DNA from: Microstegium vimineum
Taxonomy: Eukaryota; Streptophyta; Magnoliopsida; Poales; Poaceae
DNA length: 64,000 bases
NCBI GenBank assembly: GCA_022036555.1
Contig: CM039128.1
Location: 3,782,049 to 3,846,048, forward strand
Reading direction: 5' to 3'
Shown: positions 1-12,376 of the stretch, in pieces
How positions within the stretch are numbered: position 1 is the stretch's first letter
How the letters are laid out: each line of letters opens with the position of its first letter
Position numbers and translations under genes: made by a program
Notes under the pieces: model-generated
Seen by the model: only the letters and a program-made list of their open reading frames with translations
Database searches by the model: none
Told to the model about the DNA's origin: nothing

Positions 1-727
1 GATAGCTCCTCAACTCCACTAGGATCATGCCTACAAAGTTTGGTTGCAGTTGGTGATCATTTGGTTGGGTTTTGGGAAGATTTGGTGGAGTGAAAACTGT
101 TTTTGCAGGTTTCAGTGTTTCTGCTCGAGAGCGTCGGACCACCCTCCAGACGACTTTCCTCGAGCTCTGGACCATTGCAAATGGTCCGGTGGTATTGACC
201 AGCTAAAGTGTCAAGCAGCGAAGGGCGTTGGACCAGGTGCGTTAGTCCGACGGTGAGCGTCAGACCAAGGTCCGGAGCTAGGGAGCTTGCTGTGTTGTTT
301 TGCGCAGAGGCTGGAGTGAGCACCGGACTACTTCCCATAGTCCGGTGGTGAGCGTCGGACTAGAGGTCCAGAGCTTCGGCACTCACTGTGTGGTTTTTGT
401 GTGGGCGTCAGACTTTCAAAAGTGGGCGTCGGACCAGTCCGACGGTCACGTACAGAAGCGTCCGACCAAGGCTCCGGACCTTGTGCTATGGTCTGGTGGT
501 CTTGATCAAGTGGTCCGACGGTCACTGTTTGCGCCTGTTTTGCCTAGGTTTTTGCCTCTTTTCCCTAGGGGTTGAGAACCTGTGTTTTGGGGTTTCCGGT
601 GATTTTCCTCCACTACCGTTGAGCACCCAGCAACTGGGTTTGGTTTTTGGGAAGAGTGGCCCGAACATTTCGAGAGAAATTTGAGGCTCCCAATCACCCC
701 CCTCTGGTCGCCGTTCTCGGTCCTTCA
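1..727 (+). repeat. 5' LTR of the Sirevirus, 3' part only
   Basis: Aligns to 9423-10151. About 1.2 kb of the LTR lies left of the window, judging from the complete 3' LTR. It is rich in short inverted motifs such as CACCGGACT/AGTCCGGTG and CGTCGGACCAGTCCGACG, as described for Sirevirus LTRs. It ends TCCTTCA immediately before the primer binding site. Confidence 0.92.
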
Positions 728-728
728 T

Positions 729-742
729 TGGTATCAAAGCCG
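729..742 (+). other. Primer binding site (initiator tRNA-Met type)
   Basis: TGGTATCAAAGCCGG starts two bases after the LTR end and matches the usual TGGTATCAGAGCC complement of the initiator tRNA-Met 3' end with one change. Confidence 0.88.
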
Positions 743-789
743 GTTAAGGATCATTCCACCTTACACGGTTCTTGATCCGCGAAGGCGAC

Positions 790-3366
790 ATGGAGCGAGG
801 TGCTGGCAAACCTCCGTTCTTCGATGGAACAAACTTCGCCTATTGGAAGGTGCGTATGTCCGCTTACCTCCAAGGGCTTGATACGAAGTATTGGGAGATT
901 TGTGAGACTGCTGACTACGTGGTTCTTGGCGCTCGGATTAATGAGCTACAAATCACGCAACATGCGTCAAACGCAAGAGCCCGTAGCATCCTCTTCTCGA
1001 GTTTGTCTCTTCCTGAGTTTGAGAGAGTTTCGAGTCTCACTACGGCATGGGAGATCTGGCAAATACTTGTGAGATATCATGAGGGTAACACTCAGATCAT
1101 GTCCAGACTCTTCGACACGTACCATAGAGAGTATGAGAACTTTTCTTAGTTGGCCAGCAAATCTGTTGACGGGATGTTCACTCGCTTCCAATCTATCGTC
1201 AACAAGATGCGTGCTAATCAAGCCAACTTGTCTTATGATGATCATGAGATGGCTATCAAGCTTTTGCATGCTCTTGATCGGAAGGTGTGGGAGATGAAGG
1301 TGGCTGCCATTCAGGAGTCACCGGACTATGATGCCCTGACCGTGGACGAGCTGTTCAGGAAGCTCAAGTCCTCAGAGATTGACTACCAGACCCGGGCCAA
1401 GCTTGAAAACCCGTCGAAACCATCTATGGCGTTGGTTTCTGGCCCCGACAGTATGTCTTCTTCCTCCTCTCACCCTTCACACTCTTTGTTCGCTTTGTCT
1501 TTGATTTCTGTGACAGAGGATCAAGTGGAGGCTCTTGGAGATGACGAGCTGGCTTTGGTCATCACCAAGTTCTCACCGTTTCACAACAACCGTTTGAACT
1601 GTCGGCATGGTGGCTCAGCCAAGGGGTGCTACCGTTGCGGTGATGAGGATCACTTCATCGCAAACTGCCCCAAGAAAGCTACGGGTGACTTCACCAAATG
1701 CAAGGACAAGTGTGAGCACCACTTCGAGGACAAGCACAAGCCCAAGGGTGGCTACCACCGAAGGTCCTCCAAGAAGGTGATCGACAAGGTCAAGGCCAAG
1801 CACCGAGCCTTCCTCGCCTCCCTCAGCGACATCGATGCCTCCTCCGACGGAGGTGCTTCTTCAAGCGATGATGAGTCCAAGGGAAAGGTTGAGGACAAGC
1901 TCAACGTCCTATGCTTCTATGCCGACACCAAGCACGGTGGCTTTTGCACCATGGCAATTGAAGAAGGCAAGGTCGGCAAGCGCAAGGAAGGCCCCGATTA
2001 CGACTACGACTCCGACACACCCGAGGTACCACCCACCATCGAGTCCCTCTCTCTTGAGATTGAGTCTCTGAACGACGCCTTGATGAGTCAAGATGCATTG
2101 CTCAAGCGTGCCGCTATTGAGCGGAACGACTTTAAGGCGAAATACCTTTGCGCGCTTCATGAGCTAGATTTTGCTAAGGCGTCAATGGTGGTTACCGAGG
2201 AGGTAGAGTGTGATGCTTGCGCCATTCACATGTCTGATCTTGTCACTCTCCAGGACAAGTATGGCACTCTACTTGAGGAAGTAAGTGAGCTGAAGGCTAG
2301 GCCTAGCTTACTTGGTGCGTGCAAGTCTTACTTAGGCTTGCATTCTGAGCTGACACAGAAAGATGCTAGGATTGTTGTGCTAGAGAAGGTCAGCTCAGAT
2401 AGCACTAGAGAGTCGGATCGCTTTGAGACTTTGGAGCTTGAGATCGCGTCGTGCAGACACGAAAAGATGCGTACTGAGGAAGAAAACACATACCTTCGGT
2501 CCATCTTGAGCTGGGTGTCTTGCCGAGAGCCGCAGTTGGGGATGATGCTTAGCCAATGCAAAAGGGCTGGCAGCACGGGAGTAGGCTTTGCTATAGGTGG
2601 GAAGGACGATAGCATGTTCGGTAAAATCAGTGAGTGCAGTGGTTTGAGCGAGAGTGAGAAACCCACCACAACTCCCAAGCTTACCAAGATCACTCCACCT
2701 AAGCCTACCAACCCCTCTGAGTTTTCTGTGAGAGATGGTGTGTTTGAAGAGCCACCCAAAACCACTCCATAGAAGCAAGTGTGGATTGCAAAACCGAACC
2801 ACCTTCGCAACCCACTTGACACACTACCAGACATCTCTAGTGATCCCATTCCTAAGAAAGCTAGAGCCACCCAACCCAATAAGAGAGTGCCTACCAAGAG
2901 TGTGGTTAGGTACCATTGTGAGTATTGTGAGAGGGATGGGCACTTGGCTGAGTTTTGCTATAGGAGGAAGAGAGATGATCGGAGGTAGGTTGAGTTGAAC
3001 AACCGGGACATGTACCACCCACGAGTTGGGGTGCGTGAACCGGAAGTTCAGAGGCGCACTTATGAGCCTAGAGGTACAATGCCTCAAGGTGCTAGGCCTC
3101 AGGAGGCGAGACCACGTGGTGGTCGTGCCCGGCGCGGTACCGGTCGTGACCCATATGACTACAGGCCTAGTGGCGGTGGCTTTACTCCACCCTTCGTTAG
3201 CGGACCACATTTTTCCTATCGTGGTGATCGCTATCCCTCCATGGGGCAGGAGATGTTTGGTTTTTCTCCTAACCCATTCTTTGGGCAAGTGGGACAACAC
3301 TGGTATCCTTCACAGTTTACTAACCCCAGTGTTGGTCCATTTTCTCACCCTATGTCTTTTTATTGA
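790..3366 (+). pseudogene. gag: Sirevirus gag, broken by in-frame stops
   Basis: One reading frame runs from ATG 790 (MERGAGKPPFFDGTNFAYWK) to about 3366 and is interrupted by stops at 1147, 2770 and 2986. The start has the copia gag (UBN2/DUF4219-like) pattern with an FxGxNFxxWK motif. A first CCHC knuckle (CYRCGDEDHFIANC) lies near 1629-1670 and a second (CEYCERDGHLAEFC) near 2918-2959; two knuckles are typical of Sireviruses. Between them is a coiled-coil-like stretch (about 2040-2520), and an Arg/Gly-rich tail follows. Gag would form the cytoplasmic particle that packages element RNA. The protease follows in another frame. The stops make this copy non-functional. Confidence 0.9.
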
Positions 3367-3398
3367 TGTAGGAAGGAGGACTGGAGGAGACTTGGCTT

Positions 3399-6300
3399 GT
3401 GGATTCCGGATGTTCACGCCATATGACCGGAAGTGCCAAGTGGTTTTCCAGCCTCGACCCCGTGCGCCACACCGAGTACATTACATTCGGGGACAAGAGT
3501 AAAGGTAAGGTTGTCTCCCGGGGGTCCATCCGAGTCAATTCGTTTTTTGTCCTCAAGGATGTTGCTTTGGTTGCGAATTTGCATTTTAACCTTCTCTCGG
3601 TTTCGCAACTCCTTGAAGACGGTTTTGAAGTGAGCTTTAAGCCAAACTTGTCTCGGATTTTGGACTCTCGTGGTGAGCTTGTTTGCCGGATTTTACCCCT
3701 CGGGAAGGCTTTTCATGCGGATTTTACTATCTCTTCAGGACCTTCTCGTTGTCTTCTTGTCGGTTCTTCCTCCGAGCTTTGGACATTTGAGTGGCATAGG
3801 AGATTGGGACATTTGAGTTTTGACTTGCTTGCAAGGCTTAGCTCAATGGACCTTATCCAAGGATTGCCAAAGCTAAAGTTCGAGAAGGATTTGGTTTGCC
3901 ATCCTTGCAGGCATGGCAAGATGGTTGCCGCTTCCCATCCTCTTGGGACTGAGGTCATGACCACTCGACCCGTCGAGCTCTTACACATGGACACAGTTGG
4001 TCCAGCTCGGGTCAGGTCAGAGGGAGGGAAGTGGTATGTGGTTGTAGTCATTGATGACTACTCGAGGTACTCTTGGATTGGAGAGTAAGGATGAGACTTT
4101 TCCACTTGTTCGAGATCTGATTTTGAGATTACAAAATGAGCTACCTAAGAATGCCATGCGAGCTATCCGCAGTGACAATGGCACAGAATTCAAGAATGCT
4201 CACTTTGCAACTTTTTGCTCTTCTTTGGGTCTCGATCACCAGTTTTCCTCACCTCACACTCCCCAGAAGAATGGTGTTGTTGAGCGCAAGAATCGGACCC
4301 TTGTTGAGATGGCCAGGACGATGCTCGATGAGCATAGGACTCCTAGGCGGTATTGGGTCGAGGCACTCAGTTCTGCTTGCTATGTTTCCAATCGCATTTT
4401 TCTCCAAGCTTTCAAGAAAAAGACCTCTTATGAGCTGTGATTTGGGAGACCACCCAAGGTAAGTCACCTACGGGTGTTTGGGTGCAGGTGCTTCATCCTC
4501 AAAAAGGGCGGTAAGTTGGACAAATTTGAATCACGATCTTCTGACGGTATCTTTCTTGGTTATTCTACTCAGTCTCGTGCTTGTCGTGCACTTAACCTTG
4601 AGACAAACCGAGTGATGGAGACTTGTGAGATTACCTTCGATGAGACTATGCCCTGTGTTTCCACTGCTTTTGAGCTTGCAGGTGATGATGAGGTGAATGC
4701 TAGCATCTTCGTGGAGGAGGAGCAGGATGATGCCGATTGGGGTGATCCCGAGCCAACTCCAATGGCTACCCCCGTCGACCCTGCGATGTCCACTTCGTCT
4801 CACGGTCCCGACCCGACTACTTCCTCTACATGGGGGTCGTTCGAGCAGCTTCCTCAGACGGTGCACACTGCACATGAGGGAGCTCCAGCTGCTGTTGAGG
4901 GGGAGGCCACTTTGTCTAGGCAGGCTCCCCGTCACATCCAGCGGCAGCACCCGCCGGAGAACATCATCGGCGACATTGACCGTCGAGTCATGCGGTCCTG
5001 GTCCTATATCTCTCACTTTGCTCATTCGGCTTTTGTCGCTTCTTTTGAGCCCCGAGATGTTGGACACGCTTTGATGGATCTGGATTGGGTTAATGCCATG
5101 CATGAGGAGTTAGAAAACTTTGAGCGAAACCGCGTTTGGGTCTTAGTTCCTCCACCACCTAGTTGCCACCCCATAGGTACCAAATGGGTTTTCAAAAACA
5201 AACAAAGTGAGGATGGGGTGGTAATGCGCAACAAGGCTAGGTTGGTAGCTCAAGGTTTTTGTCAAAAGGCGGGAATAGCTATGAGGAAACCTTTGCTCCC
5301 GTAGCTCGTTTAGAAGCCATTAGAATCCTTCTAGCTTTTGCGGCTTCTAAGGGTTTTAAACTCTTTCAAATGGACGTTAAAAGTGCTTTCTTCAACGGCT
5401 ACATAGAGGAGGAAGTTTATATTAAACAACCTCCCGGTTTCGAAAATCTCAAGTTTCCAAACCATATTTTTAAACTTCACAAAGCTTTGTATGGTTTGAA
5501 TCAAGCACCTAGAGCATGGTATGATAGGCTAAAAACCTTTTTGCTTGCTAAGGGTTTTAAAATGGGATCGGTAGATAAGACGTTGTTTCTCCTCAAGCAA
5601 GGCAAAGACACTCTCCTTGTCCAAATATACGTGGATGATATCATCTTTGGTGGTTCTTCTCATGCTCTTGTTGCCAAGTTTGCAGATCTTATGAGCAGGG
5701 AATTTGAGATGAGCATGACGGGAGAGTTGACTTTCTTTCTCGGGTTGCAAATCAAGCAAACCCGGGAAGGGACTTTCGTGCACCAAGGCAAGTACACGAA
5801 GGATATCTTGAAGAAGTTTGACATGGGTGAGGCAAAGCCTCTTTCGACGCCCATGTCGACTACGACTGCCTTGGATGCAGACGAGGAAGGAGAGGCGGTG
5901 GACCAGACAGAGTACCGCAGCATGATCGGGTCGCTTCTGTACCTGACGGCGACCCGGCCGGACATTCAGTTCGTCGTCTGCCTGTGTGCTCGCTTTCAGG
6001 CATCCCCACAGACTTCGCACAAGCAGGCGGTGAAACACATCATGAGGTACTTGCGCTTCACTCCCGAATTTGGTCTTTGGTTCTCCACCTCTTCCTCTCT
6101 TGTGCTTTGCGGTTATTCTGATGCCGACTTTGCTAGATGTCGTCTTGATCGGAAGTCCACTTCTGGGACTTGCCAGTTTCTCGGGTCTTCTTTGGTTTCT
6201 TGGTCTTCTCGCAAGCAGTCTAGCGTGGCACAGTCGACGTGCGAAGATGAGTACGTTGCCGCGGCTAGCTGTTGCTCGTAGCTGATTTGGATGATTGCCA

Positions 6301-6560
6301 CTTTGAAAGATTTCGGTCTTGAGCTTACTAAGGTGCCTCTGCTTTGCGATAGCACGAGTGCAATTAGTGTGGCCAAAAATCATGTGCTTCATTCAAAGAC
6401 CAAGCACATTGAGGTCCGCTTTCATTTCTTACGAGATCATTACGAGAAGGGCGACATTGACCTCCGGCATGTCGAGACCCACAACCAGCTTGCGGATATT
6501 CTCACAAAGCCTTTGGATCAAGCTGTGTTTTCTCGCCTTCAGGGCGAGTTGGGTGTGTGA
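3399..6560 (+). pseudogene. pol: Sirevirus pol: protease, integrase, reverse transcriptase, RNase H
   Basis: Copia domain order is clear. The protease has DSGCSRHMTG near 3402. The GAG-pre-integrase zinc region (WHRRLGHLSF...C..C) lies near 3790-3910. The integrase core shows HMDTVGP near 3985, RSDNGTEF near 4165 and GVVERKNRT near 4275. Reverse transcriptase begins near 5170 (GTKWVFKNK) and has YVDDIIFGG near 5630. RNase H ends with QLADILTKPL near 6490 and the stop follows GELGV. Breaks: a small deletion and frameshift near 4078 in the integrase, TGA at 4438, a one-base shift near 5270 and TAG at 6279. Together they rule out an active polyprotein. Identification is certain at superfamily level and strong for the Sirevirus lineage. 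Confidence 0.93.
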
Positions 6561-8209
6561 TTTCCTTTTTAGAGGAGGAAAGTTTTGTGTTTCATAGTTC
6601 TTTTTGGTTCTTTTTGCCTTTTCTTTGTCCTTCTTCTCATTTGGTGTCTTGTTAGTGTTAGTTGGTGTCAATGCATTATGCATCTCATTTGCATTTGTGA
6701 CTTAGTTCATTTTAAGCTTCATATGGTGTTGCCTAACTTAGACTCTTTTTTATCTATATGATATGCAATAGAGCTAAGTTAGAAAAGCTTTAAAACTGAA
6801 TTTAAATTCCCCATGTCACCTCTGAAATGGCACTAACATGTGTAGGCTTTTGAAGATCCTTCTTGGTTGTCTTGTATATAACTTGTAACTATGGCTCTTC
6901 ATTGTTTCATTCACTACCTTTGAGCACCATGATTAATATCTAAAGTGAAATTGCTCTCTGTTTTGTGAATTGGAAAGATCGAGTTGGGTCTGCATTGCGA
7001 GCACTTCACCGTGTGTTCGAGACTGCTTCCCATATGGGTTGATACTTGAGCGGTGTCGTGTATGACCAAAACCGGTGTGTCAAGTCCTTTGACTTCGCCC
7101 GGTTGGTAAGCAGTGGCATCACCTTGCTTACAACCACTCGCATACAACTTGTAATGTGCCTAAAACTGAAATTGGCTGCAAAACTCTGAAATTTGAAAAA
7201 TTCATTCAGTTGGGTCATTGGCTTGTTGTATGAACTTTGCTAGGGATAGTTTTACTTGCTATACATGAGATTTCTTTGAGATAGATTCTATCTTGTTTGC
7301 CATGTTTAGTTGTCTCTAAGAGGTGATACCCTTTCTCTGCCCTCACATGATATGCTCTCTAAAATAGCTTCTAAAGTGATCTTAAGCTCAACTTGAGTCT
7401 TTGTTCGGCACGTAGAGCTTTTCCTATTCTCACAGGATCACATTGCTTAGAGCATCTATTCATTGTCTTAGCTCTAAGTATGAAGCTTTTGCACTCATTT
7501 TGCATTTCATGGCATTTGTAGCCGGATCTTGAGTTGTTGATGTTTGATGAGCTACATGTGTCGACAAGGGGGAGAGATGTGCATTTCATTCCATTTTCAA
7601 CCATCTACTTCCAAGGGGGAGAAAGAGTGCATCTCATTGGTCTCTTTGGTTTCAAGCTTCTTTGGTCAAGGGGGAGTTCTGTGTGCTTCTTTTGCCCTAA
7701 GGAGCACATTTAGTATCTTGAGTGTGCTTTTGCCCAGGGGGAGATTTTGCTAGATGTGTTGAGCCTTTGCCTCTTCTAGAGGGTCTAGCTTGCTTTGTTG
7801 GCTCCGACAGGTTTCGATTGTTTCTTGAGCTTTAGGGGACGTAAGTGGTTTCAATGGGTATCTTTTGAGCTCCCCTAGTGTTTAAATTGGAAGTCTGAGC
7901 TTTGAAAAGTTTTTGATTGGTATCTTTGGCTTGCTAGCGGTGTTGAGCTGGTTTTCTGCCTCTTCTTGAGGGTAGCTTTATTTTGCCCTTGTGCTTTTGA
8001 TTGGCATCTGTAAGTGGCTTTGTCATGAGGTTTTTAAGGATGCTTTTAATTGGTATTGTGTTTTTAAGTCATCTCTATTGGTGTCGTTTTGCTTCTCTCA
8101 AGTGACCTCGTTTTGGCTTTTATACCTTTTTGGTCATTTGGAGAGCTTTACCTTGTGGCTCAAATCTGAAATGCACTTGTGTTGAAAATGCACTCATCAA
8201 GGGGGAGAT
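6561..8209 (+). other. Sirevirus 3' non-coding region with multiple polypurine tracts
   Basis: No long reading frame lies between pol and the 3' LTR. Purine tracts of the form AAGGGGGAG(A) occur at about 7566, 7613, 7668, 7735 and 8199; the last abuts the LTR and is the likely plus-strand primer. Clustered polypurine tracts are known from Sireviruses. No envelope-like gene is seen. Confidence 0.8.
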
Positions 8210-10151
8210 TGCGAACACATGGTGGATAAGTACCCATGTATGTTCATCTTTGATGATGAGTGAACGTCCAACACATGAGTGTTTCATTTTGAGTGGCTTA
8301 CCCTAACATCTGCGAAAGCAGAAACATGTGCTTGTCTATCGGCTTGTGGTGTGCAGGTGATATGCCTAGTGATAGTGGTCAATGGCATGGAGAAGGTCAA
8401 GTAGAGGCTTGCCGTGCCGACAGACTGAGAGCGGTGAAGGGCGAAAGTGGGGCTCCGTCTGAGGGACCATGGGCGCCGGCGGACTAGCTGTGGTGGCTAG
8501 TACTTGGCACCGGCGAGTGCGAGAATACATGGAGGTAGACCGAGTCGATCAAGTCAAGATGGTGGACGCGCGAGTCGAGCGGAGGCTCAGGGGACTCGGA
8601 GTCCGACCGGGCAAAGACAAGGTGGCTCGCGTTGAGTGGTTTGGTGGTTTGGGCCTCAAAACCATCCGCGCCGGTTTCTGAGTTTGGGCCGCAAAACTCG
8701 GGGTTCGGTAGTTGAGGCCAAAGCTACCGGTGGCGGGTTTCCTGGGTGTGGGCCTCAAAACCTAGGTGGAGCTTCCGAGGAAGCGGGGATGGCACGTGGC
8801 GGAATCCTAGAGGTTGCGTCGAGGCGATGGCAACTCCCGGCATGAAGCGGGGCCGTCCATTCAAATGAGTGGCTGAGAGTTACTGACTTGGATTACAATG
8901 TCTTAGGGCCAGGTAATTCGGTCTTGTATCTAGGGGGGTCTTTGGGAAATAGCCAAAGCCTCGTTAAACAGAGGATGAAGGGGATCCTCATCCTATCTCT
9001 TGAACCCTAATCACTTGCCCATCTCTCTCTCTCTCTCTAGTTCATGAGATCCCTAGGTTGCCTCCACCAACCTTTGTAAGAACTTGAGTTTGTCGCGAGG
9101 AATCGGAGGCCGTAACCTCCGTAAGCCATGGTGGCTTCGATTTCGTGATTGTGTCCCCGTTTTGCTTGTGTTCTTCGTGTTTTGCTTTTGCTCCCTCTTT
9201 TTCCCGAGATGATTTCTCTTTGTAGGGAGTAGCTCTTGCAAATCCGTTTGAACCAAGTTGTGCGTAATCGTGAGGAGCTTCTTTGCACCGAAGGAATTCT
9301 CCTCAAACCTCATGAGTGCGTAGACCGGGCGTTTTCTTTGTGGAGTTCTTCGGTCTTGAGCTTTTCCCCAAATCTCTTCTCCTCCCCTTGATCTAAGTCA
9401 AATTGAGCGATGATTTCTTCGGGATAGCTCCCCAACTACACTAGGATCATGCCTAAAAAGTTTGGTTGCAGTTGGTGATCATTTGGTTGGGTTTTGGCAA
9501 GATTTGGCAGAGTGGAAACTATTTTCGCGGGTTTCAGAGTTTCTGCTCGAGAGCGTCGGACCACCCTCCGAACGACTTTCTCCGAGCTCCGGACCATTGC
9601 AAGTGGTCCGGTGGTCTTGACCAGCTAAAGTGTCAAGCAGCGAAGGGCGTCGGACCAGGTGCGTTAGTTCGACGTTGAGCGTCGGACCAAAGTCCAGAGC
9701 TAGGGAGCTTGCTGTGTTGTTTTGTGCAGAGGCTGGAGTGAGCACCGGACTACTTCCCATAGTCCGACGGTGAGCGTCAGACTAGAGGTCTAGAGCTTCG
9801 GCACTCACTGTGTGGCTTTTGTGTGGGCGTCGGACTTTCAAAAGTGGGCGTCGGACCAGTCCGACGGTCACCTACAAAAGCGTCGAACCAAGGCTCCAGA
9901 CCTTGTGCTATGGTCCGGTGGTCTTGATCAAGTGGTCCGACGGTCACTGTTTGTGCCTGTTTTTCCTAGGTTCTTGCCTATTTTCCCTAGGGGTTGAGAA
10001 CTTGTGTTTTGGGGTTTTTGGTGATTTTCCTCCACTGCCGTTGAGCACCCAGCAACTAGGTTTGGTTTTCGGGAAGAGTGGCCCGAACATTTCGAGAGAA
10101 ATTTTAGGCTCCCATTCACCCCCCCCTCTGGTCGCCGTTCTCGGTCCTTCA
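8210..10151 (+). repeat. 3' LTR of the Sirevirus (about 1.94 kb)
   Basis: Begins TGCGAACACATGG directly after the polypurine tract and ends TCCTTCA, giving TG...CA ends. The last 729 bases match 1-727. It contains a (CT)n run at about 9022-9038 and many CGGAC/GTCCG palindromes. Differences from the 5' copy are scattered (by eye roughly 5 percent), suggesting an old insertion. Confidence 0.9.
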
Positions 10152-10622
10152 GCGGGTGACGCCTGCCTAGTTTCCAGGGCCTCGGATGGTGACACCATCA
10201 CGGTCAAACGCTAGCGCAACCGGACGAGCCGGCCCACAAGCTCACCGTCTCCTGGCAGTGGCATCGCCACCAGCAGGGCCAAGGAATGTCTAGCTTACAA
10301 GAGTGCACGGGCGAACCACACAGTCCTTCCAGTAGACGCATCCTCGACCCCCGTGAAGGGAGACGGTGATGGGGCACCACCGCCTCGTAGGAAGAGACCG
10401 AGGGAAAGAACTGCGAATCTCGCAGGGTCACCCTCGACCTCTCCTACGCAACAACGCGAGACGGTGGTGCCGCCAACGCAGAACTTCCCCTGAGTTCGGT
10501 ATACTCTCAAAGGGCCACTCGCCAGGGTGGCTCGAGGGTATCTCCAACGAGACCTCGGAGGAAGAAGGAAAGGAAAACCATGCTGGGGGATTGTTTATTC
10601 TCATCCTGCGGCCGACAGCCCC

Positions 10623-10630
10623 TATTTATA
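10623..10630 (-). promoter_or_regulatory. TATA box of the antisense transcript, conserved copy
   Basis: On - this reads CGGGCTATAAATAGGGG, and downstream sequence (toward 10500) matches the region after the TATA box at 19254 in the complete element. It points opposite to the element's own gag-pol direction. Confidence 0.55.
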
Positions 10631-11336
10631 GCCCGTCAGGGCACTCATACAATAGCCAACCCGGGAAGCCACAACGCTCCGCCTCCCCTAGTTAAAACCG
10701 CACTATACAACAGTGTTTGTTTCAGTAGGGGCGCCGCAGAGCCATAAGTGGCTAGGCAGACGGTAGGTGCGGGGTGAGTCATTCGAGAATTTGACCACAT
10801 AGGAGAGCTGCCTTCATAGTACCCTCAAATGGGAGAGCACGGAGGACCTACTTTTGGGTCAAGAGAGGCACTGTCTGACTAGACTGATACAGGACCGACA
10901 TCGACCGGTCAGACAGACGCTCCGACCGAAAGACAGCTCCACGCAGTTCTGATTTGTCACTTCAGAGCGCGTCAGCCCAAGTACAACAGTACACCCCTGG
11001 CAGGTCGTGCGTACAAGCGAAGCTCTGACCCCGCACGGGCGGGACAGTCCTCTGCCGATCCTCACCTCTCAAAAGGGGCGAAGGGCCAGACACTGTATAC
11101 GTCTACCGAATAAGCCCTTGGGAGAAAAAAAATTTCTCCTAAGGCCTCGGGGGCTACACCCGGCGGGTGCGCTCGCGCGCATCCACTGGAATCCAAAATC
11201 TAACCAAAACCACATAAGCTCTATCGGAAGCCTCCGGTGTAGTCCTTCACTACATCGTAGGCTCGGGGGCTACTGTCGGATACCTAGAAATAGGGTACCC
11301 GATTTACTGCACTCCGCAAAAAAACAAAATCATCCC

Positions 11337-11710
11337 TGGGAGCTCCTCCGCCTCGCCCGAGCCAGGGTGACTTCATCACTCCCAGGGACTTGCTGCCTTA
11401 ACCAAACCAAAAGGGTAGTACTCCCTCGAGGGTCTTCCGCCTCGTCCGAGCAGGGTTGACGTCATCCGTGATGACATCTACCCTCAGGGGCTTCTCGCAA
11501 GAAGGGACTAAGGCAACGACACTTCATCGGGGGCTCCTCCGCCTCGTCCGAGCGGGGGTGACATCATCTGTAATGTCATCCGCCCTCGGGGGCTTCCCCG
11601 CTCGAACCGACTAAGGCAATAACACTCCCTCGGAGGATCTTCCGCCCCGTCCGAGCCTGGATGACGTCATCCGTGACGCCGCCCACCATCGGAGGCTTCC
11701 CCGATCCATG
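11337..11710 (+). repeat. Tandem repeats (about 59-bp unit) in the LTR U3
   Basis: Degenerate repeats with the core CTCCGCCTCG...GAGC...TGACGTCATC. The same array appears inverted in the other two LTR copies of this family. Confidence 0.75.
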
Positions 11711-12376
11711 GTGCACTTTAGCCCGTAGTCAAAAGGTCCACAGTACAAACTCGTCCTTGGGGATGGGGGTTAGAGGCATGGAACGCCATGCCCTCCCCTG
11801 TAGAATCCTTGCGGTACAAGCTCTAGTACTACCGATTGACGTCCACCATCCCTCCGACGGATAAATGAACAGGGATTAAGGCATATTCGTCCATGTATGA
11901 TGGAACGTAGGGGTACCACGCCCTGTTCTGCCAACCTCTGCCCATGCCCAAATATGGCAACAGGAGCGCCACCAAGTACGAAGCACGTGGCTACAATTGC
12001 ATCAAGGACAAACACAACCCACGACGTGCCAATAGGCGAAGCCTTCCACGGGAAGGAAGGGGAACAAAAGCCAGAAGCGTCCCCCGAGTCAACAGCCTAT
12101 ACCGGGCCCACGTTCACTCCCCCTCTCTCTACTGTACTCCTACATCTCTCCCTATGTATAAAGGGAAGAATGGATCTCTAACCAGCGCTCTCGACTCTCT
12201 GAACTCATTCACACACACTCCTACTCGCATCCACGTGAACTCTCACAACGAACCTCGAACCTCATATGCACAAGACCTGGGAATCCGCTTCCCTCTCTCA
12301 CCAAAGCTTGTAGCTCCCCTCTACGAGCTCTCCGCGCTCGGTAACACGACTCAACAGCAAACTGGACGTAGGGCGT

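Larger units (their letters stand above)
1..10151 (+). mobile_element. Sirevirus (SIRE/Maximus-type) Ty1/copia retrotransposon, 5' end cut by window
   Basis: Bases 1-727 and 9423-10151 are near-identical direct repeats, so they are matching parts of the two LTRs. Between them, in order, are a tRNA-Met-type primer binding site, a long gag with two CCHC knuckles, copia-order pol (protease, integrase, reverse transcriptase, RNase H), a region with several copies of AAGGGGGAG, and the 3' LTR. The long gag with two knuckles, the multiple polypurine tracts and the palindrome-rich LTR are known Sirevirus traits. The element ends in CTTCA at 10151, directly against a Tat-like gypsy fragment, so it inserted there. 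Its left TSD lies outside the window. It is inactive: gag and pol carry several stops and frameshifts. Confidence 0.93.
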
